From contig JARWIR010000003.1 of the NCBI GenBank assembly GCA_029959085.1, positions 25,807,505 through 25,871,504 on the forward strand: DNA of 64,000 nucleotides. The letters are read 5' to 3'. The position numbers were made by a program, and so were the translations under genes. The DNA comes from Nemophila menziesii (lineage: Eukaryota > Streptophyta > Magnoliopsida > Boraginales > Hydrophyllaceae). The notes under the pieces were generated by a model. It was not told where the DNA came from, did not search any database, and saw nothing but the letters and a program-made list of their open reading frames with translations. Positions 1 through 11,835 of this stretch are shown piece after piece (within the stretch, counting starts at the first letter, position 1; every line of letters starts with the position of its first letter).

Positions 1-401
1 GCCAGGGACTATAAAGGAAGAGTACTAAAATGTGAAACTTGGAGAATTAAAGCTGACAATGTTCTAGAGGCTGAAGGATTGGGTATTCTTAAAATTTGTC
101 TATGGACGAGGGAACTCAAGAAATCCACTGCATAGTGGAGAATGATTGCCTTTTTCTTATGGAACCATTAGTTAGCAATTTTGCTTTTAATTCTCCTTGT
201 ATTGCGAATGTAATTAGAAGTATTTACTTTGTTTTTGAAAGTTGTAATCCATTCTTTTCTTATACTAGAAGAGATGGAAACTTGATAGCGGATTGGGCTT
301 GCAAAAATTTACCATTTAGTGAGTCTTATGACTTTTGCGCAAGCCCCTTCCCTATTATTTTGGTAAATTTGTTAGGCCTTGATTTATCCCCGTTGGGATA
401 G
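1..401 (+). pseudogene. RNase H-like domain remnant (non-LTR retrotransposon tail)
   Basis: The first ~110 bases read in frame 1 as ARDYKGRVLKCETWRI followed by EAEGLGILKICLWTREL, typical of the middle of a plant RNase H-like (RVT_3) domain. The reading then shifts to frame 3 as HCIVENDCLFLMEP and ends near 401 with FFSYTRRDGNLIADWACKNL, the usual C-terminal R-x-x-N-x-x-AD-x-x-A motif. A frameshift near position 110 breaks the domain. The 5' part lies outside the window, so I cannot tell whether a reverse transcriptase precedes it. It could also be a stand-alone RNase H-like gene fragment, which is common in plant genomes. Confidence 0.7.
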
Positions 402-1100
402 GCTAACAAATATTTTATACGTTCTTTTGGTTGGTTAATATAAGTGTTTGGAAAAAAAAATATATTATGTGAAATAGTGAACGTACCCATGTTATTTCAA
501 AGCAAATATATCTGTTATAATAAGGTGTTTGGTTTTTAGAAAGATTTGAAAGGAAAAATATGACAGTTGGTTATTAGGTAAAACCGAAATCAAATTTAAT
601 ATATTTAGAGTAAAATATATTCTGTAAAAAAACTATTTTCTTCTAAAATGCTTTTGTTGAACCATTATCTTAAAAAAGAAAAAAAAAAGGTATTGTTACT
701 CTAAAACTTGAATTTTGTCAAACCAATGTCAATGACAATAGCTGCAAGTGTAAAATAATGATGACACGCAGAAAAATACCAAATATTACTTGATTTAGGA
801 GGTTCCGTGTCCGAGGTTACACTCGAAGATGGGACCAGCTGTGATTTATGCAGCATGTATAAGAACCTGTAGTGCAAATTAACTCAATCTTTGTCTCTTT
901 ATCGTTTCCTGAACTATCCGTGGTTTTCGAAAAATTTCAGCTTTAGATAGCCAGAGGTGCGAATTTAACTGCAAAAACACAAACGGGTATGCTTGTAAAT
1001 AAATTACGCACAGTTGAATTTTTTATATCGTTCATAGAGAATGTGGTGAATGGAGAAGCAACGATGATTCAGTTCCTACAAGTGTAGATCCATGTGTCGT
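402..1100. other. AT-rich intergenic stretch with one family repeat
   Basis: No convincing reading frame. The part at about 472-610 is similar to 2112-2195 and to 26584-26748: each has a GTGAWATAG start, a CCCATGTTATT or CCCCAATGTTATT core, then ATATCTGTTATAATAAG. This marks it as part of the 3' flank duplicated with the F-box(-) genes. I see nothing definable in the rest. Confidence 0.5.
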
Positions 1101-1640
1101 TTTCTTGGATATAAAATGCACAATTGCTGCAGAATGTAAATCATATGACTATTATAAATTTTTAAATTCTTATACATGTTGTTTCCATGAATTTTGCACA
1201 AGGTGTGTATTATATCTTTGTTCAAGTACCACGTGTGTAAGTCATGGACCCCTGTGTTCAATTGCGTGTAAGCTAGCGGACACATGGCCACTAGCTAAAG
1301 AGATAGCTAGAAAAAGCTTATCACTCTCGTTTTGTACCGGGCAAGTGATATTCCAGAAGATAACTCTATGGAGGAGAGACCGTTTTGTAAACCAGATTTC
1401 CATTGTGGTGGGAGAATCTCATATCTTGGTTCGTCTTTTTGTTCATCAAGTTGTCAAAGGTTCCTTCAGTTAAGCTTAACCCAGGTCTGTGTATGGGTGG
1501 GTCAGACCCAGATAGAAGTCCTACTTTGGTTACAGGAAGTGTTGAGAGGAGACACTTGAGGCATTCTAGTTCTCCTAAATCAATGGGGGTCCCATTTGAT
1601 ATTCTGTTTTCCTTCATTTTATATCGCCTTAACTGATCTC
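1101..1640. other. Unrecognised sequence with gene-fragment character
   Basis: Frames on the plus strand give short stretches with non-repetitive composition, for example NPGLCMGGSDPDRSPTLV followed by SVERRHLRHSSSPKSMGVPF around 1475-1595, and FCKPDFHCGGRISYLGSSFC around 1385-1445 in another frame. These look more like exon fragments than random AT-rich DNA, but they are in different frames with no clear splice sites. I do not recognise the protein. It could be a captured host-gene piece inside an unrecognised element. Confidence 0.25.
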
Positions 1641-1654
1641 AATTGAGGAAGATT

Positions 1655-2200
1655 TTGAACTGGATCAATAAAGAATGAAAATGGTTCAACTTCTCCGTTT
1701 TGATATCTTTCTCACAGAGCTTCAATGGACTATTAACCTCTTTATCACTCATTTGAGCTTCAAATACTGTCTTTTTGTATTACCATCATCTAAATTGCTT
1801 CGTTTAATTAGATATCTTCATATTCACCATCAGGCTGAGCCTCATGTGATAGAATATGAAAACAAATCTGATTCATCTTGGGGCCTGGGGTTTGCACTCT
1901 TCTTGATTCTCATCAATATAAAAGAAGTAAAAAAAACAACAAAAATGTACCGAAAGAATACAATCTAAGGCTATATTGCAAAAGGCCCCCTTGTTTTATA
2001 CGCAAGTTCACTAATAGGCTAAGAGCCATCCATATACACATACCCAAATGTGACATCACAAAACAGGTTTTAGCTCAGCTTTAAAATTAGGGAGTGTGAA
2101 TTGCATGAACGTATTATGTGATATAGCAAATGTACCCCAATGTTATTGCAAAGCGAATATATCTGTTATAATAAGGTGTTTGGCTTTTAGAAGGACATTC
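1655..2200. repeat. Duplicated F-box(-) 3' flank, unit C copy
   Basis: This block matches 25985-26640 and, in part, 59045-59300. Shared marks include ATGGTTCAACTTYTCC, the TTCAATGGACTATTAACC phrase, GGGGCCTGGGGTTTGCACTC near 1880 (also near 26350), and the ATATCTGTTATAATAAG phrase. It is noncoding flank that travelled with the F-box genes. Short ORFs here change frame between copies and are not conserved. Confidence 0.75.
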
Positions 2201-2448
2201 TATAACAACTAATATCCCTGATCCGAGATGTTTAATTTATAGCTCTCAACTATATAAAACTTGGCATCAGATTTCAAATGTTTCGAAACATCATTCTTAC
2301 TAATTTAACACAACTTTTTTAACCAAAAGAAATTCAACCATAAAATACTGGACATAGCTACTACTATTGTTGATCGCAATTACATATCAGAGAGTTTAAT
2401 CAAAAACACGGAATTAATATATAACATAACATAGTAACTCTTCTTCAA

Positions 2449-3507
2449 CTAACTAAGAGAAACTAAACTCTCCTGGTAAAGCATACCACAATCACCTTTT
2501 AATCCAAACCTTGTAATCTCATGAGTTAAACCAAGGGCATAAGAGACAATATCTCCATCAGCAGATTCACACAATATTGCAGTGTCATCTCTCCACAACA
2601 AATGAGGACGATACACCACTATTTCTTCAAGTGGGCCCAATCTAACTATTCTACTCCAACTTTTCACCACCCCATATTCCTTCATCACCCATATATCAAT
2701 AAATTGTTGAATACCATTATGATAACGATAATCAAACACATTCAAACAATCCTTCACAGCTTTAATATTTTTCCATAAACTCCTACCAAAAGTTTCATTC
2801 GGAAACTTCATTTTTCCAATCACTTCCTTGTTCAAATCAAATGTAATTATAGAGTCTTTATATCCGTCCAAAGTCTTAGTTACCCAATGCAATACTCCAT
2901 TTAAAGTTGCTCCTGGAACATACATTAGCGGATACTCAAACTTGATTTTTTTCCATGAATTAGTACTAAGATTATACACCCCAGTTATGTCCTTTTTTTT
3001 CTCATATTCCATAAACGCAACAACTTTATACTCGTTTTTCCCAGAGTCGAAGGCTAATCCAAATGCTTCTACATAAACCTCATGCTTTGAAGATGCAAAA
3101 AAGTGTGGCCTAGGAAGCACTTTAAAGTCTCTAGTAGATGGATTAGCTAAAACAATGTTGCGTTTATCTGAGAAACAAATCAATCCATTACAAGGCAATG
3201 AAACCTCAGGGGTTTTACCACACATGGCATCTAGAGGGCTTTGAAAGAAGGTGTAAGGTATGTCCACATTTGAGGAGATTCGAGTAAGTGTATGCAATGA
3301 ATGAAAGGACAACAATTTTTTTTTGTTAACAAATCGGGTAATTAAAACACACTCAGATTTGTTTTGTTTTAGGTGCAAAGTGATGAAATTAGGGCTTTTT
3401 ATCAAACGAGACCAAGCTTTAGAAACAGATCTGAAACGCACCAATGACTTGACAGGTAATTTTACTAGAATCTCGACCGTCAGATCTTCGGGTAAAGTTT
3501 TGTCCAT
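2449..3507 (-). CDS. F-box protein with F-box-associated domain (unit C)
   Basis: A 352-residue protein beginning MDKTLPEDLTVEILVKLPVK. The F-box is at about residues 4-45, with the LPVKSLVRFRSVSKAWSRLI pattern that binds SKP1. A hydrophobic strand-rich F-box-associated region (FBA type) follows, with CNGLICFS, VLANPSTRDFKVLP, FGLAFDSGKNEYKVV and GVYNLSTNSWKKI. By family it would be the substrate-recognition subunit of an SCF E3 ubiquitin ligase, of the CPR1/At3g23880-like type. Length is normal for the family and there are no internal stops. The start is placed at the first ATG after a conserved splice acceptor (boundary 3520/3521). It differs from the other copies at many residues, for example EVIGKMKFPNETFGRSLW. 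The target is unknown. Confidence 0.9.
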   Translation of the reverse strand: MDKTLPEDLTVEILVKLPVKSLVRFRSVSKAWSRLIKSPNFITLHLKQNKSECVLITRFVNKKKLLSFHSLHTLTRISSNVDIPYTFFQSPLDAMCGKTPEVSLPCNGLICFSDKRNIVLANPSTRDFKVLPRPHFFASSKHEVYVEAFGLAFDSGKNEYKVVAFMEYEKKKDITGVYNLSTNSWKKIKFEYPLMYVPGATLNGVLHWVTKTLDGYKDSIITFDLNKEVIGKMKFPNETFGRSLWKNIKAVKDCLNVFDYRYHNGIQQFIDIWVMKEYGVVKSWSRIVRLGPLEEIVVYRPHLLWRDDTAILCESADGDIVSYALGLTHEITRFGLKGDCGMLYQESLVSLS

Positions 3508-3520
3508 TTTAGCAAGCTCA

Positions 3521-3858
3521 CTGCAAATATTACATGAATAATAAATAAAAAATCAAGAATCAACTCTTTCTTGGGTTAATTTCACTATCATATAGCTTTG
3601 CTAACAGTTTTAACTTATCTAATATTTTTATTAAAAAACAATATAAAATTCCTCAAGCACAATATTACACTGTTAGTCTTTTTACATAAATAATAAACAT
3701 GTCAAAGGTAAAACTTCAAACAAAATGTTGTGAAACTTCAAAATGTAACTCAAAATTGAGGGTTTATGTCTCAAGCAGAAAACAAAACTAAAAAGATAAA
3801 AATGAACACAAAATTAACAAAGGAAAATGCTCGTACGTGTGTATAGAGTAAAAATTAC
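3521..3858 (-). other. 5' UTR intron of the unit C F-box gene
   Basis: On the minus strand the donor reads TTTTACTG/GTAATT and the acceptor TTTGCAG/TGAGCTTGC, 13 bases before the ATG. The same donor and acceptor are found in the other intact F-box copies, at similar distances (338-450 bases). Conservation across four genes supports a real leader intron. It also means upstream in-frame ATGs seen in some copies lie in the intron and are not starts. Confidence 0.75.
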
Positions 3859-4060
3859 CAGTAAAAGTTTGAAGAGATATGGAGGATAAGGTGGAGTTGA
3901 TGAACGATGAGGTAAAAGAGCTGCGTTTAGTTCTTTTTATTTGAAGACGATGAAGACCTCTCTCGAATGTTCATGTTTGGACTGGTTTGATAAAAGAGCA
4001 CCTAGCCAAAGAGGATTGTGGGCCTACGGGTTTATGAGATTATAAAATTTTGGTAGGCCT
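3859..4060 (-). promoter_or_regulatory. Leader exon and proximal promoter of the unit C F-box gene
   Basis: This region is shared with 16251-16422, 28083-28260, 52441-52610 and 61374-61560. It contains a leader exon with TCATCGTCTTCAAA and ACTAAACGC, and upstream the minus strand carries a GGCCCACAATCCTC element. GGCCCA/TGGGCC motifs are known site II-type promoter elements in plants, bound by TCP factors. The transcription start is inferred only from homology among the copies; no TATA box is assigned. Confidence 0.5.
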
Positions 4061-4199
4061 GTCTTATATTTAGTACTTATATTGGTTTTTTTTGTTCTGT
4101 TGGACATGTGAAAAAATCGTTCCTAAAGTCACATATAATATTTCTTTAAAACTTTATAGTAGAAATTAGAATATTTGTCAAAATATACTAAAAAATAAA

Positions 4200-5577
4200 G
4201 AGATATTAACTTATATAGTCCTAAAGTCTAGCTACCTACCCTATCAAATCCAACCCATGATTTACACCCTAACAAGTCCAACGTTATTTACTATATACCA
4301 TCATTACCCTTCAATTAAATAATAATAATATAATCTTTCCTTGATCCTAGGTTAAGAATAATTCTATTATATTAGTAGATACATTAAATCCCTATAATCA
4401 TGCACTCATTTTAGTAAACTTGTTATACGTTTGTAATCTTTTTTTTGTTCCAATTATACGTATGTAATCACATTCATCAATTCACCACCAAACTCCATTC
4501 ACGTCGCCCCTCTTGATCCAAACTCCGACCATCAGCGCCTGACATCCGACCCACCAACACCTCCGAGCAGATACACAGCGACACAACAAGCAGCACCCGA
4601 CCTTCAGTCTTCTCTATCAAATTGAACCCCTACGCCATCGGTCTTCGTCTTCTTCAACAGCGCCGATCACCACCACGCTAATATCAACATCGCCCCAACA
4701 TCACCACCACCCTCCTTCATTCTCAGCAACAGCCTCCATCTCTGAACCCATTTCATTGGTTAGTTAGTTTCTTTATTTGGTAGAATGGCTTTAGTTGAAA
4801 CACTTTCTCATCAGATTCGTAAACGCATGAAAGTCAGAAGGTGGGAAGCATCGCAGAAATATGAGCACACTAGGTCGTGGTGCGAGGTGGTCGTGCGATG
4901 TGGTGGTGGCGGTTTTTGGGTGGTGGAGAAGTGTTGTTGGTGGGGTTGAAGACACTGCACATTTACTACACCATCGTTTTTTACAGAGAACCCATCAAAA
5001 CAAAACTAATAACGCACTGGTATCTAAGTCTTAATACATGTAACCCACCACTTCTATCTGTTACAAAAACGTACCCCATCAATATGCTCATGCACACCAT
5101 CAAAAATAATATTCATTACCCACCATCTAAAAAACAAACTTGGTAGCATTCCATGTACCACCATCTTTAACTGACAACCCATTCAAGAAACAAACATTAC
5201 CCACCCCTAAATCTACTGCCCAACACAGAACATTTATGAAAAAATTCATATACCATCGAGTTTAGTGGACAACCCACCATCGTCCATTTGAACAAAAGTT
5301 TCAATATTTTCTTCAGTTGCTGCATTCGAATTTTTCTGATTTTAGCTTCTTTTTTTGTAACAAATTTATTTGTTTTCATTTTCAACTGATTGCATGATTT
5401 TAGCATTTTTTTTAACAAATTTATTTGTTTTAATTTTCAACTGATTGCATGATTTTAGCGTTTTTTTGGTAACAAATTTCCAATTAATGGGTAACCAGGG
5501 GAAAGTCTGTCATTTGTGGTGAGCTGGACCTGGTGGGCAATCACTGATTGCTTGTAGACTCTATTAGGAAATCACCC
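4200..5577. mobile_element. Mutator-like element (MULE), non-autonomous, 1.38 kb
   Basis: A 9-bp direct repeat AAAAATAAA occurs at 4191-4199 and 5578-5586. The sequence outside the repeats joins to give the flank seen uninterrupted near 28433-28466, so the boundaries are exact. The left end reads GAGATATTAACTTATATAGT and the inverted right end GGGTGATTTCCTAATAGAGT, an imperfect terminal inverted repeat like that of the other MULEs in this window. A GC-richer block at about 4490-4960 is full of CCACC/CATC and may be captured gene sequence, including an ATG at 4785 followed by about 30 codons. No transposase is seen. Confidence 0.8.
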
Positions 5578-5610
5578 AAAAATAAATTTAGATCCAAAAT
5601 TACTTTATGA

Positions 5611-6060
5611 TACAAGAGATCTTGAACATTCACCCTATATTCTTAATCTAACCCTATCTTTTTGCTCTTCTCACTAAAGACCTCCAATAGATTTTAACAC
5701 TATAGGCAAAAGTTCTATTTACAATATTACCCCTGTTTGTTTTTCCACCCTATATATAATAATTCATATCAGATTTTTATTATAATTCTCTCTCACAAAA
5801 CTCACAAAATTCTCTCCTCTCTCTATGTCTATCAATGACGAACCGCTGCCATTGTTACTCCGGCGAGCTCTGCCATTTGTACAGTGAAGAAAGCCACGAC
5901 AAAAAGACTCGCCATTCGTGAAGAGCAGCTCCGCTAGATCTGAGACCAGCGCCGCCAGTCCAGCGCCGTTCGTGAAGAGCAGCTCGCCCGTTAAGGAATC
6001 AAATTCGATTTGAGACGAGACAAACAAAAAGGCGTAAAGACCAATCACTAAATGAAATTG
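5611..6060. mobile_element. Possible diverged MULE-family fragment
   Basis: The unit flank that resumes at 5578 stops matching after ACTTTA (about 5610). The inserted sequence has CACTAAAGACCTCC, then TTTTAACACTATAGGC near 5690, resembling the inverted right arm of the MULEs at 50288 and 54599 (ACTAAAGGCCAC, TTTAACACTATAGCC). A pyrimidine-rich TCTCTCTC leader and a short GC-rich part follow, as in those elements. I cannot define its ends or a target duplication. Confidence 0.3.
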
Positions 6061-6399
6061 CCTAAATAAAGAGTTTCTTTTGAGCTACTTGATAGTTATC
6101 AAACTTGAGTTCGACGTACGAATTTCAGAACTTTTGTTTCGGAAATTGCAAAACTAAGGAAGGTAGTTATCACAATAATTATCACCATTGTAAAAGTGAT
6201 GATATTAGTTCTCAATTGTTGATGACGTAGCCTGCCTAATGGTGGTGGTGAATAGTCGAAGAGTGGCTGCGGTTTTCTTGTGTAAGAGATCGGCTTAGTG
6301 AGAAGATGAGACGGTGAGACCCTGATGAGTGTGGAAAGATTTCTTTTTCTTTTTTCCAATGCAAGTGTGAAGAGATAGGTTTTAGTTTTTATCATGTTT

Positions 6400-6723
6400 C
6401 ACTGTTATTCAACGTTTAGTTTTTCTTTTTTATTTTTCATCTAAAAATTTTCAACGTTTCCTGTTGCGCTATTTTTCTTTTAGCTTATTCTTCATATTCT
6501 ATATTATTAATAAAATATTATTACATTCCAAAATAAAAATCGGAGCAAAATCCGGATCGGAAAACTCGGAAATTTATATGTAGTTCCAATTCCGATCCGA
6601 TATTTTGGAAAAATCGGAAATCGGATTTTCGGAATTTTAGAATCTTAAATAGTTGTTCCTAAATCAGAATTTTCGGATCAGAAAAGTCAAAAATCGGAAA
6701 TTTCGGATTCGATTTCACCCCTA
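6400..6723. mobile_element. Truncated hAT-like element, inverted copy of the 35162 family
   Basis: Read in reverse it matches 35162-35490: a TTCAACG spacer, an AATTTTCAAC segment, and a dense run of TCCGAT/CGGAAA motifs ending in TTTCACCCCTA at 6713-6723, the inverted form of the terminal TAGGGGTGGAAATC. The other end is missing; the match fades near 6400. The many CGGAAAT motifs are subterminal repeats typical of hAT elements. Confidence 0.65.
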
Positions 6724-6779
6724 GTTGCGCATGTGCCCTAATTTCCCTATGCAAAACAAAACACTCCCACATTCTCGTA

Positions 6780-8520
6780 TTTAAGGTAAATCCAGCCTAC
6801 CCCATCTTCCTGCCTTAAGTACACCCCTGATAGCAAAGGGTCCAGAACACGAAATTTAACTCAAAACCTAAGATACCTCACTACCTCCATATTAGAATCT
6901 AGGAAGTCAATATCTTCAAGATCTGTAAAGCAACGAATAATAATCCTTATGGTTTTGATTGTGTTCTGAATAAACGCAAGCCCATCCACCTGAACCCAAG
7001 CTGCTGAATAGTTTGTTCAACAAAGGTACCATCGAAATCCCCATCCCTTTAGTGAACACTGCATGATATCCCATAATATTCCCAGGCCTAAGGCCCCAAA
7101 GCCTATCAAATACCTGTTTCCTATCTATGTGTAATTGAAAAGTATTCAGATCAACCTCGGTAATGTTCACGTTACCTTTTACCATCCACCGATCGAACAC
7201 CCACCTCTTAAAGCCGCTGAGATTAATTTTTTCCATCACTCAAAACTCTGAATTTAAGTGACCCCTTTTTTTCCAAGTGTTCAACACTCTTAACCTGGAT
7301 ATCCAAGCTAATAACCCCAAAATCCGCATCTTCATTTTCACTGAGTTGAAAGATGGGGAGCGCATGACACGAGAGAGTAGCCATTATGCCGACAAAATCA
7401 CCGTATTTGTGTGAAGAGATGGAAAGACAAGAGAGAATAGACGCAGGAAAAATAAAGAGATGCTTATTGAGAGTATGAGAGAGGAGAGTAAAATGAGAAG
7501 TCGAAATGGTTAGGATTAAGAGGTATATCTCGGAAAGAGGATAAGTACAACCGAGAATGAACTTAACCCGAGTTCTCATGTGTCTAACCAAATATAATAC
7601 CACCTGAGTAAACTTCTGAATCTACTTGCCACGTGTAATCCACTATCCCCTACGAAGTACCTAGAGCATTCCAAACGACTCCTCTAAAGTTGATTCTTGT
7701 CCTTGTAACATTCAATGTACCTGCATGCTTGACAGATAATAAAATAATCCTCCAAGTAAGTATGAAGTTGTGTTACCTCATTGAACCATGTGTCCTGTAA
7801 AAGTTGAGGATTGAAATCCTTCTGAGTACTACCTGTACTACACTTTATCAAACTAAGTATACACTTTTTACACCCATCCTCCTCCTTGTATACATGGATA
7901 TTGAGTACCATCCACACCTCCCTCCTCTTTGAAACAATAAGCTCTTCCCAATCAGGATAAGCTTTGCCCTCCAGAATCATTAACAAACTCCTTCCCACCT
8001 TCCAAAATCTCCCATGTACACTTCTAAAAACTCCCACCCCAATTGCACTCCGATAACCCTTGTAGTGAGCCCCTCCGTCAACTGGACCACCAATCTAGCT
8101 TACTTCTTCCCGTGTAAATCTTAATCGAAACTTGAACCCTAAGTGTTCCTCCAAAACTCCCATTGAATGGAAAATCTCCGTCCCCCCTTTCCTATTCGTC
8201 TGATTTCTAATCTCACAGGTCCGATTGTCAAAACCCCCTCCCTCCTAATATTCATACTCGTGTACACCACTAAACCTCCCCCCGTCCAATATATCCAATA
8301 GTTCGAGTATTCGCCATTAACTATAAAAGTCCAAATAGAAAAGCTAGTTAGGTCATTTACCTATTCTGTCTCAGTCCAATAATTGCTAATACCCATCTTA
8401 TCACCTCCCAAAATATATTGAAATCCGTCAATATGTTGGATTCGCCAATTTTGCCTACGCCGTTTACCTACCCCCGCTCCGTCTTCTCCCAGCTTACACC
8501 CATCTGTGGATAATCCCATG
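6780..8520 (-). pseudogene. Degenerate coding region, possibly LINE ORF1-like
   Basis: The minus strand shows long stretches of protein-like sequence in shifting frames: GRSLLMILEGKAYPDWEELI and REVWMVLNIHVYKEEDG (7684-8037), and FKRWVFDRWMVKGNVNITEV then DLNTFQLHIDRKQVFDRLWG (6916-7239). Above 8040 the same strand continues as VYTSMNIRREGVLTIGPVRL. The pattern loosely recalls the ORF1 or DUF4283-type regions of plant LINEs, but I see no diagnostic motif and no zinc knuckle. Stops and frameshifts make it non-functional. Family assignment is a guess; protein-coding ancestry is more secure. Confidence 0.35.
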
Positions 8521-9834
8521 CCTAACCTAATAATTTGTAAAAATAGGACTAATATTGAATCTATGATACAAAATTAGGATAAAATATAAGAGAAAATCAG
8601 ATATATATGAAGAGAAAACCCAAAATATGAAAAACCCTGGGAAATTGCCCAAATTCATAAAAATTGCACCTTAGAAAGATGTATTGTGCGGAAAAAAATT
8701 CCACTAGTTTTTTAAGACTTTTTGTTCTAAAAGTTTTTTTTTAATATTTATAAAACTTTTAGAGGTTTAAAAGCATTTTATGTATTTAAAAAAATCCAAA
8801 ACAAACAATCAATGTGTTGACCCAAATTGTTGACAACAATATTGAGGGTCGGATGATAATTACTTTTCCAAACCTAAATTAGGGGTTATTAGATTTTCAG
8901 TGTTGTGATACGTGAGATCAATATGAGCAAGATAAATGGAAAAAGTTATTTTGGCTTGAATATATGTAAAATATTGTTGGAGTTATCGAGGTTGGACCAA
9001 AGGAACTTTTACTCCACTGGAGATAGAAATATAAGAATGAGAAACTGAGCTCTCGATTCTCCTACTATGGGATTGGATAATTTTGTCATTGAAATGAGTC
9101 TTTTAAACTGATCATAGTTTGGTTTATGTACTTTCTTTCTGACTGACACTAGTTTAAAGGACTAAGTGTTTACTTTATAGGTCTTAAATGCTTAAATATT
9201 AAGGATTTATCCATTTAATTAAGTGTTTTCTTTCCTAGGGCGGTTCTCTTGCTTGAAGGATCACGTGGTGAGTTGTGGTAAATCCTAGATAGATATGGGT
9301 ATCCAATAAAGTCTTTGAGAAATATTTTGATAAGATCTAGTGTATGCTTAGTTACCTTGTGTTGGCGCTTCAAGGAATTTATTCTAAAACATAAATAGAG
9401 TAGTCATAATGCTCTAAGTGAAGCTTTACATTAACCAATTTAACAATCTAAAAAAGGGACCTAATTGGTAGTATAAGCTAAGATGAATCCTCGTTAGTTT
9501 AGGTGGGTTGAGTTAGAAAAGGTGCAATGAGTATCTAACATCTTTACACATCTTTTTCCAAAGGAGTTTATGTCCTAAATAAAAAATTAGATAGACAAAA
9601 ATCTTGGTCAGTATTGTTCTTTGTAATCCTAACTGCCTAATGTCTAAATTCCCCTGAAAAAACTGTGTGTATTTTTCAGGACTGGGTTCATATGATCCTT
9701 AGCAAGTCTCACAACATGTTAAAGTTTCCAAATCTATTTTTCCTATTTTGTTGTTTTATGTTTCTGGTTTATACCATATAGTGACTTATTAATCTTTTCC
9801 TCATAGTTTCCTATATAGCAAATGCTCCAAGTTA

Positions 9835-9915
9835 AACCATATAGATCTCCTCATCTAGATTTTTATTTAAAGAACACGGTCTTGACATCCACCAAATGTA
9901 TGAGTGGTTCATGAA
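9835..9915 (-). pseudogene. copia reverse transcriptase motif remnant, copy 1
   Basis: The minus strand reads IHLVDVKTVFFK and then, after a small shift, NLDEEIYMV. This is the canonical copia motif around D-V-K-T-A-F-L-N-G and D-E-E-I-Y-M. The same remnant is at about 36600-36680 and 62760-62850. Confidence 0.75.
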
Positions 9916-11206
9916 TGATGGTTTGAGATACTAAAATTTTTAATGGTGGATATCTTCGTCAATGGTGAGTAGGTTCAAGATTATCTAAGCCTTTGGGTGG
10001 AACCTCAAATGACAGATCTACCCTTGAATTTTCCTATCGAACCTACCAGGTCTCAAAGGACAAAAATTGCTTACTACTAATTTGTTTACAAACCTTAATT
10101 AATGTGTTAGTTCCACGCATGGTTTGGTATACTAAATACAATTTTACTATTAGCAATCTCTATTTAAAACTAGCCACTACTAGACCTTATCGCAGTAGAA
10201 AGCATGTTATTATCTCTTTATGGACCTTATACAAGTGGTACTGATATAGATGAGACAAATGCAGGACTTAAACATACGCCTCTTATTACTCATATGTTTA
10301 TATTTGGGACATTACTAGGACTCAAAGCTAGAGACATTAAAGAAATATTACCATTTTTACATGCTAGATAAGTATTAGAATATAAGGTATTAGCAGATAT
10401 AATAGCATGCAAATAGGTGTTTAAGTCACCCATAATTTTTCAAGGAAAATATGTTAATATAAAGTCTTGGTATCTCTAGATTCCCAAGAAAAGCTTCTCA
10501 TTACAGAATATATATGCTACTATGTCTTGAGCATAAAATATTATGAACAAGTCGATGAATTGGGGACCAAAGTTGACTTTATAGAAGCTTGGAAACCCTA
10601 CTAAGGCCATACACCCCCCTCTCATATTTAAGTGTTACATGTTGAATGTATATCCATTTCAAATCTCATATTGGGTTTAGTCTAGGGTTTTCAAGGAGTA
10701 CAATACCTAGTATTAAACCTGACAGACAATACAACTTTCCCCACATGATGATGGTAAACCTGAATTGATAACATGACATCTTTTGATTCCTTTAGGGACT
10801 ATTGCAACTATGTTATTTTGTTGGGATGCATACAAAGCACTTAATTCATAGATTATTCTATTTGTATCACTAAACTACCTTTTAAAACAATGTATATCGC
10901 ACCTTTAGGACCTAAGTTAATGATTTTGCAACCATTTTGGTTCCAAGCCCTGGCTAGATTAAAGTGCATTAGGTCTAATGTTTCAGTTTTTTAAGTAGTT
11001 ATTGACTTTAAAGGATCATTTCGCATATTTGGACTTTTACACATATTTGATATCTAACAAACTTATCAATGTTGTGAACATATATTCTTCTGAATAATTG
11101 AACACAACTGGAACTCATAGGTTTATTAGGTTATCAAGCCACACATACAAGGACTAAACACTGTAAGATAAATAGGTGCATTTTTATCCATATTAGTTCA
11201 TGATGT

Positions 11207-11560
11207 TTAGTACACATATGCCCCTCCATCCATGTATCGTGTCCCAATAGGTTTGCCATTTTTAAGTATAACCAATTTTCCCACATTGAAGATTAGTCTA
11301 AGGCTTATCGAGTTGAGGAGGCTTCCATAGATCACATTTCCACAGGATGAGGGGACAAAGAGAACATTAAATAAAAATATAGATTTACCCAAGGTTAGTT
11401 TGAGGACAACCTTTCCATTTCCAATTACGCGGGTCGTGGATGAGTTCCCCATGCATGCATAGTCTCTAACATCCGTTTTCTCAAACTCCTTGAACATGTT
11501 CTTATCTGTACAGTGTAGTTTGACGTTACAGTGTCCAAGACCCACTTGTTCTCGATTAGA
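11207..11560 (-). pseudogene. copia protease-region remnant, copy 1
   Basis: The minus strand gives WVLDT at about 11545-11560, the retropepsin active-site region, with DTV where DTG or DSG is expected. After a frameshift follow KNMFKEFE, MGNSSTTRVIGNGKVVLKL, LFNVLFVPSS and LVILKNGKPIGTRY. This pattern (S-R-V-I-G-x-G; N-V-L-x-V-P) is standard for copia polyproteins between gag and integrase. The active-site Gly change and the frameshift indicate a dead copy. The paralogue is at 40086-40418. Confidence 0.85.
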
Positions 11561-11835
11561 CCCTTTTGTTTAATCTTGTTTTTAGTTGTATAATAGTCGT
11601 CTTAAAAAACAATAGTTTTAGAACCATTAGCTATGTAAGATTACACTTTTCCTTTAGGAGGTTTGCGTCTTCACCATTGATGTGGTTGACGCCGGTGTTG
11701 ACCACATCGTTTTTCTTCCCTGAATCGTTTGCATCTAAATTATTTTGTAGAGTCTCCCAAATCGTTTTATCCAATTTCTCTTCGGAGAAAAAGTCAATAA
11801 TGGTACATGTCTTCTAGTTGAAAGACCACCCTCTA

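Noticed and set aside
2828..3541. Antisense ORFs over the F-box genes (also at 16770-17501, 53523-54078 and 60309-61113)
   Set aside because: They mirror the conserved sense coding sequence and would require an unrelated protein; similarity between copies follows from the sense strand.
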